A stretch of 64,000 bases of DNA from Halovenus amylolytica (GTDB taxonomy: Archaea > Halobacteriota > Halobacteria > Halobacteriales > Haloarculaceae), in contig SAYS01000007.1 of the NCBI GenBank assembly GCA_004015825.1, forward strand, positions 62,001-126,000, given 5' to 3'. Shown in pieces: positions 25,995-34,565 of the stretch (position 1 is the first letter of the stretch; each line of letters opens with the position of its first letter). A model generated the notes under the pieces. The model saw only the letters and a list, made by a program, of their open reading frames with translations. It ran no database searches and was not told the origin of the DNA. A program made the position numbers and the translations under genes.

Positions 25995-27299
25995 TTATTC
26001 CTCCGCGTGCACGAGTGCGCTGTCGAGATCCGCAATGATGTCGTCGACGTCCTCGATCCCGACCGAGAGCCGGATCAGATCCGGGGTGACGCCAGAGGCG
26101 CGCTGTTCTTTTTCACTCAACTGTGCGTGAGTCGTACTCGCTGGATGGATGATGAGCGTTTTGGCATCGCCGATGTTCGCGAGGAACTGGGCGAGGTCGG
26201 TCTCCTCGCAGAGCGTTTTCGCAGCTTCGTAGCCGCCAGCGGGACCGAAGGTAACCATCCCGCCGTAGCCGCCGTCGAGATACTCACTCGCGTTGGCGTG
26301 TGTCTCGTGGCTCTCAAGCCCGGGGTAGTTCACCCACGCAACGTCGGGGTGACCCTGGAGGTATTCGGCGACCTGGAGTGCGTTTTCGCAGTGGCGCTCC
26401 ATCCGCACGGCGAGCGTCTCGGCGCCCTGCATCGTCACCCAGGCGTCGAACGGTTTCTGGCCGTCGCCGAGACTCCGTAGCGAGCGCTGGCGTGTGGCCA
26501 TCGTCACCGGCTGGTCGGGGAAATCCTCGGCGAACGTGACCCCGTCGAAGGCCGGGTTCTCGCCGCCGATCTCCGGGAACCGGTCTGCGTGGTCGGCCCA
26601 CGGGAACAAGCCGTCCTCGACGAGGACGCCACCGATAGTCGTCCCGGAGCCGTGGATCCACTTCGTCGTCGACTCCCAGACCAGGTCGACGCCGTGTTCC
26701 AGCGGGCGGCAGAGATACGGCGTTCCGAACGTATTGTCGACGAAAACTGGGGTATCGTGGTCGTGGGCGACGTCGACGATCGCCTCGATATCAGGTGTGA
26801 CGAGTGATGGGTTGCCGATCGTCTCGAAGTGGACGTAGGCAGTGTTCTCGTCGATTGCCTCGGCGTAGGAGTCGGGATCGAGGGTGTCGACGAATCTGGT
26901 TTCGACCCCGCGTCTGCTCGCCATATTCGAGAAGTAAGAATGAGTGCCGCCGTAGATCGAAGAAGCAGAGACGATGTTGTCCCCAGTGGCAGCGAGGACA
27001 GAGGTCGCCGCGTCGAGTGCGGCCATCCCCGAGCCAGTCGCGACCGCGCCCGTCCCGGATTCGAGACTCGCGAGCCGTTCTTCGAGCATCGAGACTGTCG
27101 GATTGTCGAACCGCGAGTAGACGTTGCCGTCGGCTTCGAGGGCGTATCTGTCTGCCGCGTTGCCGGCGTCCTCGAACACGTAGGAAGATGTCTGATAGAT
27201 CGGCGGTGCTCGCGCACCTGTTGCGGGGTCGGGCGCTCCCTGCCCGGCGTGAACACACCGGGTCCCGAAGCCCGTCCGCTCTCCGTTCTCGTTAGTCAT
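25995..27299 (-). CDS. metY: O-acetylhomoserine aminocarboxypropyltransferase (sulfhydrylase)
   Basis: The product has 434 residues. A Cys/Met-metabolism PLP enzyme making homocysteine from O-acetylhomoserine and sulfide. It has [20 protein letters not shown], the Asp-containing [15 protein letters not shown] and the PLP lysine in [11 protein letters not shown]. The C-terminal segment [15 protein letters not shown] is typical. First gene of the metY-metX operon. An AT-rich stretch with TATA-like TATAGAGATATAT lies just upstream of ATG 27299. Confidence 0.95.
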   Translation of the reverse strand: MTNENGERTGFGTRCVHAGQGAPDPATGARAPPIYQTSSYVFEDAGNAADRYALEADGNVYSRFDNPTVSMLEERLASLESGTGAVATGSGMAALDAATSVLAATGDNIVSASSIYGGTHSYFSNMASRRGVETRFVDTLDPDSYAEAIDENTAYVHFETIGNPSLVTPDIEAIVDVAHDHDTPVFVDNTFGTPYLCRPLEHGVDLVWESTTKWIHGSGTTIGGVLVEDGLFPWADHADRFPEIGGENPAFDGVTFAEDFPDQPVTMATRQRSLRSLGDGQKPFDAWVTMQGAETLAVRMERHCENALQVAEYLQGHPDVAWVNYPGLESHETHANASEYLDGGYGGMVTFGPAGGYEAAKTLCEETDLAQFLANIGDAKTLIIHPASTTHAQLSEKEQRASGVTPDLIRLSVGIEDVDDIIADLDSALVHAEE

Positions 27300-27377
27300 G
27301 TATGTGACTCATATATCTCTATACATCTATAACCACCAGTTACGGCAAAACTCGCAACGAGTGTTAGCATTTCACAG

Positions 27378-28439
27378 TTAGCTCTCTCTCCAGATCCGCC
27401 ATTCGGCGTCGTCGCGTCGGAGCACGACCGCCGAGGTGTTCGTCTGCCCACTGTCGACGACCGTCGTCACAGTGACTTCAACGACAGCCTCCTCGTCGGA
27501 TTCGCTGACCAGCCGCGTCTCCTCGACGATGATATCGACGGAGTCGAGATACGCGCCCAGCTGTTCGTCGGAAATCCCCTCGGAGAGTCCGCCAGGGCTC
27601 TCGGCGTGTTCGAGTTCTCTGACCCGGTCGAGATCAGCCACGTCGAAGGCCAGGAAGTACTGCTCGACGATCGCTTCGGGTTCCTCGGGGATCCCCGCAG
27701 TGATCCCGCTATCGGCTGTTTCGACCCAGTTCCAGAGTCGCCAGCCGCCGTCTTCCGTGCGGAGGCGGATCCGGTTCTGTTGATCGACGGCCCTGCCATC
27801 CGAGATCGTTCGCAGGGTCGCCTCCACGACGGCGCTCCCGTCGGTCTGTTTGACGAGACTCGCGTCCACGACAGCAGCGCTGACCTCCGAAACTGCGGAC
27901 TCGTCGAAAGATCGGTCGGCAGCCAGCGGCCCCCCAGCGTGGACGAGCCGTTCCATCCGGTCGACATCGTTCAGATCGACCGCCTCGAAGTACTGGACGA
28001 CGACGCCGACGGGATCGTCGGGAATCGGGTCCGAGACCTGCCGGTCGATCCTCGCAGTCCCCCAGATCTTCCAGCGGTTGTCCTCGACACGGAGTTCGAG
28101 GCCGTTGGTGACAGATTGGTCCCCGAACCGGACAGTCACGTCGACGATTGCCCGCTCACCCTCTCGTTCGACGACAGTCGTCTCCTGGAGTGCCAGATCG
28201 AACGTCTGACTGTCGCCGTCTCCAGTCTGTGCGAGTTGCGCCAGTTCGGGGTTCTCCGAGTGGAGAATCGCCTCTCGGGCCGCACGGTCACCGTCAGCGA
28301 GTGCCCGAAAGTACTGTTCGACCGCCTGTTCGGGTACGTTCTCCGGTTGTGGGTCACTCCCCGGTGCGCCGAGACAGCCGGCGAGACCGGCCGTGGCGGC
28401 TGCTCCGGTCGCTGCAAAGAGAAACGCTCTGCGATCCAT
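27378..28439 (-). CDS. Tat-exported lipoprotein made of three NTF2-like (DUF4878-like) repeats
   Basis: The product has 353 residues. It starts MDRRAFLFAATG and has lipobox LAGCLG at about 18-23: a Tat lipoprotein signal. Three homologous units follow, each opening with an xxQYFxA helix: AVEQYFRALADGDR (about 40), VVQYFEAVDLNDVDR (about 148) and IVEQYFLAFDVADLDR (about 256). Each ends in strands with the pattern VVEVTV followed by WRIW or WRLW. The fold is probably cystatin/NTF2-like; function unknown. It converges on nothing and is divergent from the 28530 gene. Confidence 0.8.
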   Translation of the reverse strand: MDRRAFLFAATGAAATAGLAGCLGAPGSDPQPENVPEQAVEQYFRALADGDRAAREAILHSENPELAQLAQTGDGDSQTFDLALQETTVVEREGERAIVDVTVRFGDQSVTNGLELRVEDNRWKIWGTARIDRQVSDPIPDDPVGVVVQYFEAVDLNDVDRMERLVHAGGPLAADRSFDESAVSEVSAAVVDASLVKQTDGSAVVEATLRTISDGRAVDQQNRIRLRTEDGGWRLWNWVETADSGITAGIPEEPEAIVEQYFLAFDVADLDRVRELEHAESPGGLSEGISDEQLGAYLDSVDIIVEETRLVSESDEEAVVEVTVTTVVDSGQTNTSAVVLRRDDAEWRIWRES

Positions 28440-28529
28440 TACCTCTCTCGTTGGAGTGAGTGCAGTAAGCTCTGTGGAATTCGAGAACGACGGAGACAGG
28501 CACTAGTACCAGCACCGAGAACGCGGCGT

Positions 28530-29237
28530 ATGGACAAACAGCAACTCCGCAAGGAGATCTGGGAAGAGCTGGAAGAAACCGGCGAGGCGCGGTTTCCGTT
28601 CCCGCCTCACGGGCGGATTCCGAACTTCGCTGGTGCCAAAGACGCCGCCGAACGACTCACGGAACTCGATACCTGGCAGGACGCCGATGCGATCAAATCG
28701 AATCCGGACTCGCCACAGCTCCCGGTCCGTCGTGCAGCCCTCCGGGAGGGGAAAACGCTCTACATGGCAGTGCCACGGCTACGCGACGAGGACTGCTTCC
28801 TGAAGCTCGATCCGGCCGAAATCGACGATATCGACCACGCGACGACCATCGGTGGCTCCTCGGAGGTCGGTGTCCAGGTCGGCCCCAAGGAGATGGAACC
28901 GATCGATCTGATCGTCTCCGGCAGCGTCGCGGTCGACGAGCAGGGAGCCAGAGTCGGGAAAGGCGAGGGGTACAGCGATCTGGAGTTCGCCATCCTGCGG
29001 GAGTTCGGACTCGTCGGAGACGGGACGACGACAGTCTCGACGGTTCACGAGATGCAGGTCGTCGACAGGGAGATTCCGACGGACGCTCACGACGTACCTA
29101 TCGAACACCTGTGCACGCCCGAGCGAGCGATTGCGACCGAGGTTGCCGGAGCAAAACCGTCTGGGATCGACTGGGGTGCCTTGCCCGCCGAAAAAATCGA
29201 GGAGATCCCGATTTTGCAGCGACTACACGCTCAATGA
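28530..29237 (+). CDS. 5-formyltetrahydrofolate cyclo-ligase family protein
   Basis: The product has 235 residues from ATG 28530 (MDKQQLRKEIWEELEE). It has KSNPDSPQLPVRRAALREGK and the glycine-rich GKGEGYSDLEFAILREFG, equivalent to the GxGxGYYD loop of MTHFS, followed by TPERAIATE near the end. The domain order matches the archaeal MTHFS-like group, which binds ATP and a folate or pterin. The exact substrate in haloarchaea is not certain. The much longer in-frame ORF from 27606 is antisense to the lipoprotein and is rejected. Confidence 0.87.
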   Translation: MDKQQLRKEIWEELEETGEARFPFPPHGRIPNFAGAKDAAERLTELDTWQDADAIKSNPDSPQLPVRRAALREGKTLYMAVPRLRDEDCFLKLDPAEIDDIDHATTIGGSSEVGVQVGPKEMEPIDLIVSGSVAVDEQGARVGKGEGYSDLEFAILREFGLVGDGTTTVSTVHEMQVVDREIPTDAHDVPIEHLCTPERAIATEVAGAKPSGIDWGALPAEKIEEIPILQRLHAQ

Positions 29238-29293
29238 CAGTTTTGGTATACTTACAGAGAGCGCGCCAGCATCGACGATCTCTCTTGAGATTC

Positions 29294-29338
29294 GTGAGAT
29301 ATAACTATAACTATCCCTCCAATGTTAGTGAGATATAA
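29294..29338 (+). promoter_or_regulatory. Tandem 11-bp repeat in the halocyanin promoter
   Basis: GTGAGATATAA occurs at 29294-29304 and 29328-29338, 34 bp apart, directly before the halocyanin ATG at 29343. The upstream copy contains a TATA-like ATATAA about 40 nt before the start. The second copy touches the start region. It may be a duplicated promoter/operator. Confidence 0.4.
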
Positions 29339-29342
29339 TACA

Positions 29343-29963
29343 ATGACATCACAGAGACGACGACAGTTTTTGTTAGCCGGCGCAACAGGGGCAGTTGTCG
29401 CGCTGGCAGGCTGTGGCGAGACTGACGGAGGCGGCGAGTCCCCGCACCTAGGGACCGACGACAACGAGAACGGAGAAACAGGGAGTGGAGACGGCGAGAC
29501 GGAAATGAGCGGTCCACAGGGAGAGGTCGACAGCTATCTCACCGGGGTAGACGCACGAGGGTACGAGGGTGAGATCGTGGACAACACCGGACAGAGCAGC
29601 GTCACTGTCGCTGTCGGTGGAGGAGAGGACGGGCTGGCCTTCGAGCCCGCAGCGATCCAGATCGACACCGGTACCACCATCATCTGGGAGTGGACCGGCG
29701 AGGGCGGCGGTCACAACGTCATCCCTGCCGATGATAGCGCGTTTACTGAGTTCGGGGAAGAAGAGACCATCCAGGAGCAGGGCCACACAGTCGAGGAGAC
29801 ATTCGATGACGAGGGTGTTGGACTGTACTTCTGCGATCCCCACCGGTCACTGGGTATGCACGGCGCGTTCATCGTCGGCGGAGGAGCTGAGGCCGGCGGA
29901 GAAGCAACCGGGAACGAAACTGAAGACGGCCAGATGTCCGAAAATCAGACCGAAGACAGCTAG
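29343..29963 (+). CDS. Halocyanin-like blue copper lipoprotein
   Basis: The product has 206 residues from ATG 29343 (MTSQRRRQFLLAGATG). A Tat signal with lipobox LAGCG is followed by an acidic low-complexity linker and a plastocyanin-like domain. The type 1 copper ligands are visible: His in GGGHNVIP, Cys in LYFCDPHRSLGM, then His and Met of the same loop. A further Asn/Glu/Thr-rich tail follows. It is a membrane-anchored extracytoplasmic electron carrier. The partner is unknown; no oxidase gene is adjacent. Confidence 0.93.
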   Translation: MTSQRRRQFLLAGATGAVVALAGCGETDGGGESPHLGTDDNENGETGSGDGETEMSGPQGEVDSYLTGVDARGYEGEIVDNTGQSSVTVAVGGGEDGLAFEPAAIQIDTGTTIIWEWTGEGGGHNVIPADDSAFTEFGEEETIQEQGHTVEETFDDEGVGLYFCDPHRSLGMHGAFIVGGGAEAGGEATGNETEDGQMSENQTEDS

Positions 29964-30015
29964 ACGAATTAAGACGAGAGATTAGGATAGTCGCGGGCGG
30001 TCATACCACTAGTCT

Positions 30016-30483
30016 TTGTGTTTGGAAAAGCGTCCTGACGGAGTCCTGCGCGAACAGAGTGAGCGCAGGGCAAGTCAGGACGTGAACGACACAGCGTCCG
30101 CTGCGGATGCAGCGGTCGCAAGGAATGAACGTCCTGACGGAGATTTGAACTCGTGAAGACGGTCGGCCTCGCTTTGCTCGGCCGCTGCGACTTCCCTGCT
30201 CAAATCTCCGGTGTCTACAAGTCCTGACGGAGTCCTGCGCGAACAGAGTGAGCGCAGGGCACGTCAGGACGTGAACGACGCAGCGTCCGCTGCGGATGCA
30301 GCGGTCGCAAGGAATGAACGTCCTGACGGAGATTTGAACTGGCCAAGATGGTCCGGGCATGCGGCGCGTCGCGCCGTTCCGGGCTGCAACTTGTCTGCTC
30401 AAATCTCCGCGTGTCCGCTTTCCCAAACACGGACGACTCGCTACGCTCGTCGTCGTTGTGTTTGGAAAAGCGTCCTGACGGAG
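30016..30483 (-). repeat. tRNA-Arg-derived repeat array with hairpins
   Basis: Downstream (3') of tRNA-Arg are two nearly identical 99-bp modules (30032-30130 and 30221-30319). Each is followed by a copy of the tRNA 3' end (22-23 bp; 30130-30152 and 30319-30340) that forms the arm of a long hairpin (30138-30210 and 30327-30409). The inner stems of the two hairpins differ in sequence but both still pair. The whole array is bounded by a 28-bp perfect direct repeat (30016-30043 and 30456-30483), which at its right copy enters the tRNA. No integrase or ORF with good composition is present. Confidence 0.75.
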
Positions 30484-30543
30484 ATTTGAACTCCGGTCCC
30501 TGGCTCCGCAAGCCAAGAGGATAGTCCACTACCCTATCAGGAC
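30471..30543 (-). tRNA. tRNA-Arg (anticodon GCG)
   Basis: The minus-strand cloverleaf has acceptor GTCCTGA (5' end at 30543) paired with TCAGGAC (3' end at 30472), with discriminator G from 30471. The anticodon stem TTGGC/GCCAG encloses loop TTGCGGA, so the anticodon is GCG, which reads CGC arginine. The T arm is GGAGTTCAAATCTCC. CCA is not encoded. Repeated copies of its 3' half lie downstream. Confidence 0.93.
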
Positions 30544-30697
30544 TCAACCATCTGTAGCAGGGAACCACTCATAGGGGTTACGATTCACCGACCAGCATCG
30601 AGAGACAGATCTGTCGGATCGAAATCAAGAGACACTGGCGCGACACAACAACGAAATAACCAGCATTCTTTTAATCCACCGAGTCTGAGAGTAGGAT

Positions 30698-31312
30698 ATG
30701 TCTGAGCGGGCCGGCTCAACCACTGAAAACAAACTGTCGGAGCTATCCGACGTCTCCAATATTCTGTTACTGACGCCGTCGCTCGGCGGTCAGGGAGCCG
30801 ATGTCTGTCTGGACGTGATCTCTCGGACGAAGCCCAGCGAAACGAATGTCCTGACGATTACGTACACCGACACCCCACAGGAGTGGGTGGACAGCTGGAT
30901 CGATTACGTCGGCGTCTCACCGCTCCGGGGCGGAATCGTCGGAATCGGACAGGCGGATGCAGGAGTCGACGACCCCTCCTGGGCGGTCAAAACTGTCGAG
31001 AACCCCTCCGATCTCACCGGTGTCGGAATCGAACTGAGCGAGTTGCTCTCCGGGATGGCGACCGCCGCCGCCGACGACGAACACATCGCCGTCTGCTTCG
31101 ACGGGATCACCTCCCTGCTGCAGTACGCCGACCTCCAGCGTGCGTTCCGATTTCTCCACGTCGTCACCGGCCGGATCAAAACCGTCGGCGGAGTCGGACA
31201 CTTCCACCTCGATCCGGAGGCACACGACCGACAGACCATCGCGACACTGAAAGGGCTGTTCGACGCCGTCATCGAGGTCGACGAAGACGGAAGCTGGACG
31301 ATACAGAAATAA
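30698..31312 (+). CDS. DUF7504-family haloarchaeal protein (RecA/KaiC-like fold remnant)
   Basis: The product has 204 residues. ILLLTPSLGGQGADVCLDVI resembles a degraded P-loop with no Lys of a Walker A. Later VCFDGITSLLQYADLQRAFRFLHVVTGRIK and GVGHFHLDPEAHDRQTIATLKGLFDAVIEV follow the RecA-like order. This matches DUF7504 proteins of haloarchaea, often located near signalling genes. Lack of a functional P-loop suggests a non-ATPase role. Isolated, between the tRNA and rpa. Confidence 0.72.
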   Translation: MSERAGSTTENKLSELSDVSNILLLTPSLGGQGADVCLDVISRTKPSETNVLTITYTDTPQEWVDSWIDYVGVSPLRGGIVGIGQADAGVDDPSWAVKTVENPSDLTGVGIELSELLSGMATAAADDEHIAVCFDGITSLLQYADLQRAFRFLHVVTGRIKTVGGVGHFHLDPEAHDRQTIATLKGLFDAVIEVDEDGSWTIQK

Positions 31313-31335
31313 TCCCGCAGCAGCAGATCCGGACG

Positions 31336-31445
31336 TTTATATCCCAGAGGCCGCCCATCCAGACACAGTAATGAACTACACAGTCCCGGACGAACAGTCA
31401 ACGACAACGCTTAAGCAGCAACCAGCCGTGTTGTTCGCACAGTAA
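31336..31445 (+). promoter_or_regulatory. rpa upstream region: two TATA boxes and a 24-codon upstream ORF
   Basis: TTTATAT (31336-31342) could start a transcript just before a 24-codon ORF (ATG 31371 to TAA 31443-31445, starting MNYTVPDEQSTT), whose stop overlaps the rpa start as TAATG. A second TATA-like CTTAAG (31410-31415) lies 30 nt before the rpa ATG and would give a leaderless rpa mRNA. Which is used cannot be told from sequence. Confidence 0.4.
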
Positions 31446-32878
31446 TGGGCGCGATCGAGGACATCTACGACGATCTCGAGGCGGACGTGTCGGAAGAACG
31501 GTTCCGCGAAGCCGTCCAGCAGAAAGTCGAGCAGATGGAGGGGCTCGCAGACGAGGAAACGGCGGCGATGATCATCGCTCACGAGATCGCCGACAACGAA
31601 GTGGAGACGATCTCCGATATCGAACCGGCGATGGACGAGGTGAAATTCCTCGCGAAAGTGCTCTCCGTCGGGGAGCTGCGAACCTTCGAACGCGACGGCG
31701 AGGACGAAGACGGCCGGGTAATCAACGTCGAAGTAGCCGACGAGACCGAGACCGTCCGGCTGGCATTCTGGGACCAGCAAGCAGCAGCGATCGACGACGG
31801 CGGCCTCAGCCAGGGCGACGTCCTGCGCATCAAGGGCCGGCCAAAGGACGGCTACAACGGCCTGGAGGTCAGCGTCGACGAGGCCGAACCCGACGACGAA
31901 GTCGAGATCGATATCGATCTGGGTGACGACTCCGCTATCGACGCACTCACGCTCGGCCAGTCGGACGTCACCGTTCGCGGGCTCGTCCTCGGCACCGAGG
32001 AACTCCGGACCTTCGACCGCGACGACGGCTCAGAAGGGAAAGTCGCCAATCTCACAATCGGCGACGAGACGGGACGGATCCGCGTGACACTCTGGGACGA
32101 CAGGGCAGCACGTGCCGAAGAACTCGACGCCGGGACTGCAGTCGAAGTCGTGGACGGCTACGTCCGCGAGCGCGACGGCTCGCTGGAACTACACGTCGGT
32201 GACCGGGGCGCAGTCGACGAAATCGACGAGAACGTCGCCTTCGAGCCCGACGCGACACCCATCGACGCGGCCGAACTCGACACGACGATCGATATCGCCG
32301 GCGTCGTCCGATCGACGGACCCGAAACGGACCTTCGACCGCGACGACGGCTCCGAGGGGCAGGTCCGGAACGTCCGGATTCAGGACGACACCGGCGACAT
32401 CCGTGTCGCGCTGTGGGGCGAGAAGGCAGATCTCGACGTCGGCCCGGGTGACGAAGTGTTCGCCGCCGACGTCGAGATCCAGGACGGCTGGCAGGACGAC
32501 CTCGAAGCCTCGGCGGGCTGGGGATCGACCGTCGTCGTGCTGGAAGATGCGACGATCGACGCCGGTTCACCACCAGCCGAAACGGGAGCCGATCCGGAGC
32601 CCGCAGATGCCGTCTCCGACGGTGGCGACAGCGCAGGGCTGGATGCCTTCGCCGACGGCGACGGGCCGGAGACGACAGAGAGAGCATCCGACAGCGGCGG
32701 CCAGACCACGGCAACCGAGTTTACCGGGACAGTGGTCCAGACGGGCGATCCGGTCGTCCTCGACAACGGAACCGAGACGATGAAAGTCGAGACGAATAGC
32801 CATCTCCAGCTCGGCGAAGAGGTGACAGCACGGGGTACAGTGGACGGTGAGCGCCTCGATGCGGACGAGATTCTGTAA
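31445..32878 (+). CDS. rpa: Replication protein A (single-stranded DNA-binding protein)
   Basis: The product has 477 residues. An N-terminal helical region (MGAIEDIYDDLEADVSEE) is followed by three similar OB folds at about 70-160, 170-265 and 280-370, each with the repeated phrase RTFDRDDGSEG or a variant and VxLWD. An acidic linker leads to a short fourth OB-like end, TATEFTGTVVQTGDPVVL. No C-terminal zinc finger is seen. It coats ssDNA in replication and repair. Located just upstream of the histone gene, a neighbourhood I recall as conserved in haloarchaea. Confidence 0.92.
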   Translation: MGAIEDIYDDLEADVSEERFREAVQQKVEQMEGLADEETAAMIIAHEIADNEVETISDIEPAMDEVKFLAKVLSVGELRTFERDGEDEDGRVINVEVADETETVRLAFWDQQAAAIDDGGLSQGDVLRIKGRPKDGYNGLEVSVDEAEPDDEVEIDIDLGDDSAIDALTLGQSDVTVRGLVLGTEELRTFDRDDGSEGKVANLTIGDETGRIRVTLWDDRAARAEELDAGTAVEVVDGYVRERDGSLELHVGDRGAVDEIDENVAFEPDATPIDAAELDTTIDIAGVVRSTDPKRTFDRDDGSEGQVRNVRIQDDTGDIRVALWGEKADLDVGPGDEVFAADVEIQDGWQDDLEASAGWGSTVVVLEDATIDAGSPPAETGADPEPADAVSDGGDSAGLDAFADGDGPETTERASDSGGQTTATEFTGTVVQTGDPVVLDNGTETMKVETNSHLQLGEEVTARGTVDGERLDADEIL

Positions 32879-32946
32879 CGGCCGCCTCTGAACGGTCGAC
32901 GGCCCTGTTCGGAACGTTTAAGAGGGGAACAGCCCCGATGTGGCGT

Positions 32947-33387
32947 ATGAGTGTCGAGCTACCAGTCGCACCGGTCGACGACGTCATCCGTCGGAACGCG
33001 GACGGATTGCGTGTGAGTGCGGGGGCCGCAGAGGAACTAGCACGCCGTATCCAGCAGCGGGGGGCGAGCCGTGCCGAGACAGCAGCCGAGCGGGCTGACG
33101 GTCGAGGTCGAAAGACGCTGATGGTCGGCGATTTCGGTAGTGACACCGTCCCGGACAAGGATACACTTGACTTGCCGATCGCGCCAGTCGACCGCGTCGC
33201 ACGGCTCGATATCGACAGCCGATACCGGGTGTCGATGGATGCGCGGATCGTACTGACCGCACAGTTGGAGGCGTACGCGGAGAAGATCGCGGCCGCGGCT
33301 GCCTTCCTCGCGCGACACGCCGGCAGGCGAACTATCAAGGCCGAGGACGTCGAAGCATACTTTGAACTCAAGCAGTACTTTGAATGA
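32947..33387 (+). CDS. hstA: Archaeal histone, tandem (doublet) form
   Basis: The product has 146 residues. Two histone folds lie in one chain. Fold 1 starts PVAPVDDVIRRNADGLRVS (about 6-62). Fold 2 starts PIAPVDRVARLDIDSRYRVS (about 78-142) and ends RRTIKAEDVEAYFELKQ. The end-to-end fusion is characteristic of haloarchaeal histones. The protein is acidic overall, as expected at high salt. Start ATG 32947 (MSVELPV) is preferred over 32938. The stop overlaps the ATG of the deacetylase gene by 4 bp. Confidence 0.95.
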   Translation: MSVELPVAPVDDVIRRNADGLRVSAGAAEELARRIQQRGASRAETAAERADGRGRKTLMVGDFGSDTVPDKDTLDLPIAPVDRVARLDIDSRYRVSMDARIVLTAQLEAYAEKIAAAAAFLARHAGRRTIKAEDVEAYFELKQYFE

Positions 33388-34412
33388 AATTCGGATACAG
33401 CGACACGTGTCTCGATCACGAGACCGGCGATCGCCATCCGGAGAGTCCGGACCGACTGCGGGCGATCAAGCGCGGCCTCGCTGACAGACACGGTGTCGAG
33501 TACGTCGAGACGGAGCCAGTCGACCGCGAGCGGGTACTCTCGGTCCACGAGGAGGAGTACGTGGACTCGCTGAAAACGTTCTGTGACGCGGGTGGGGGCA
33601 ACTGGGACGCCGATACGGTCGTCAGTGACGGGACCTGGGAGGCCGCGCTGACGAGTGCCGGGCTCGCGAAACAGGCGGCCGTAAACGCCCTCGACGGGGA
33701 CGACGGCCGACAGACACCGTTCTCGCTGGGCCGGCCACCCGGCCACCACGCGGTCGAAGACGACGCGATGGGGTTTTGCTTTTTCAACAACGCAGCCGTC
33801 GCCGCACAGGCTGTCATCGACAGCGGTGACGCCCAGCGAGTCGCGATCTTCGACTGGGATGTCCATCACGGCAACGGGACACAGGACATCTTCTACGACC
33901 AGGAGAACGTGTTCTACGCATCGATCCACGAGGAAGGGCTCTACCCGGGGTCGGGCGAAATTGCCGAGACCGGCTCTGGAGATGCCGAGGGGACGACGAT
34001 GAACATCCCCTTCGAACCGGGGACGACGACGGCGGCGTATCTCGCAGCCATCGACGAGGTACTCGGTCCCGCAATCGAGGCGTTCGATCCGGATCTGTTC
34101 CTCATCAGCGCCGGCTTCGACGCCCACGAACACGATCCGATCTCCCGGATGCGGGTCTCGACGGAAGGCTATGGCTGTCTGACCAAAGGCGTTCGAGAGA
34201 TCGCAGACGACGCCGACAGCGCGCTCGGATTCATCCTCGAAGGCGGCTACGGGCTAGATACGCTCTCGGAGAGCATCAGGGAAGTTCACGAAGTGTTCGA
34301 TGGCTACGAGCCGATGGTGCCGGACGAAGAGGTAAGCGACAGCGCCCGTGATATCCTCGACGCCGTGAAATCACAGGAAGAGTTCGACGGGCTGTCGGCC
34401 GACTCATACTGA
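33384..34412 (+). CDS. hdaI: Histone deacetylase-family (class II/AcuC-like) zinc hydrolase
   Basis: The product has 342 residues with an arginase/HDAC fold. The tandem His lie in RPPGHHAVEDD (121-122). Zinc ligands are in FDWDVHHGNGTQD (Asp159, His161) and SAGFDAHEHDP (Asp246). A C-terminal LEGGYGLDTLSESI is the Gly-rich segment with the catalytic-site loop. It removes acyl groups from lysine or polyamine. Its start overlaps the histone stop (ATGA), so the two are translationally coupled; a chromatin substrate is an inference from this. Confidence 0.95.
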   Translation: MKFGYSDTCLDHETGDRHPESPDRLRAIKRGLADRHGVEYVETEPVDRERVLSVHEEEYVDSLKTFCDAGGGNWDADTVVSDGTWEAALTSAGLAKQAAVNALDGDDGRQTPFSLGRPPGHHAVEDDAMGFCFFNNAAVAAQAVIDSGDAQRVAIFDWDVHHGNGTQDIFYDQENVFYASIHEEGLYPGSGEIAETGSGDAEGTTMNIPFEPGTTTAAYLAAIDEVLGPAIEAFDPDLFLISAGFDAHEHDPISRMRVSTEGYGCLTKGVREIADDADSALGFILEGGYGLDTLSESIREVHEVFDGYEPMVPDEEVSDSARDILDAVKSQEEFDGLSADSY

Positions 34413-34565
34413 TCGTTGCGACTCTGTCCCACCGGGAGATGACAGCTCCCGAGCAGACGGCCGATAGCCGTCGACGCCATGCTCGAACGAGAGAGCGGTT
34501 AGACGGCGAGACACACCAATATTTGTTGAATCGCGAAAATAATCGCTATCAGACGTAGTACGACT

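Noticed and set aside
27606..28529. N-terminal extension of the formyl-THF cyclo-ligase frame by about 308 codons
   Set aside because: The extension is antisense to the three-repeat lipoprotein and has shadow-type composition. The conserved N-terminus begins at 28530.
30016..30483. Possible CRISPR array
   Set aside because: Repeats are 99 bp and 22-28 bp in a nested order, with hairpin interiors and only two copies. There are no uniform repeats with 30-40-bp spacers and no cas genes.
30016..30543. Integrated genetic island at tRNA-Arg
   Set aside because: The tRNA 3'-end copies look like att duplications, but the space between them is under 200 bp and no integrase or cargo gene is present.
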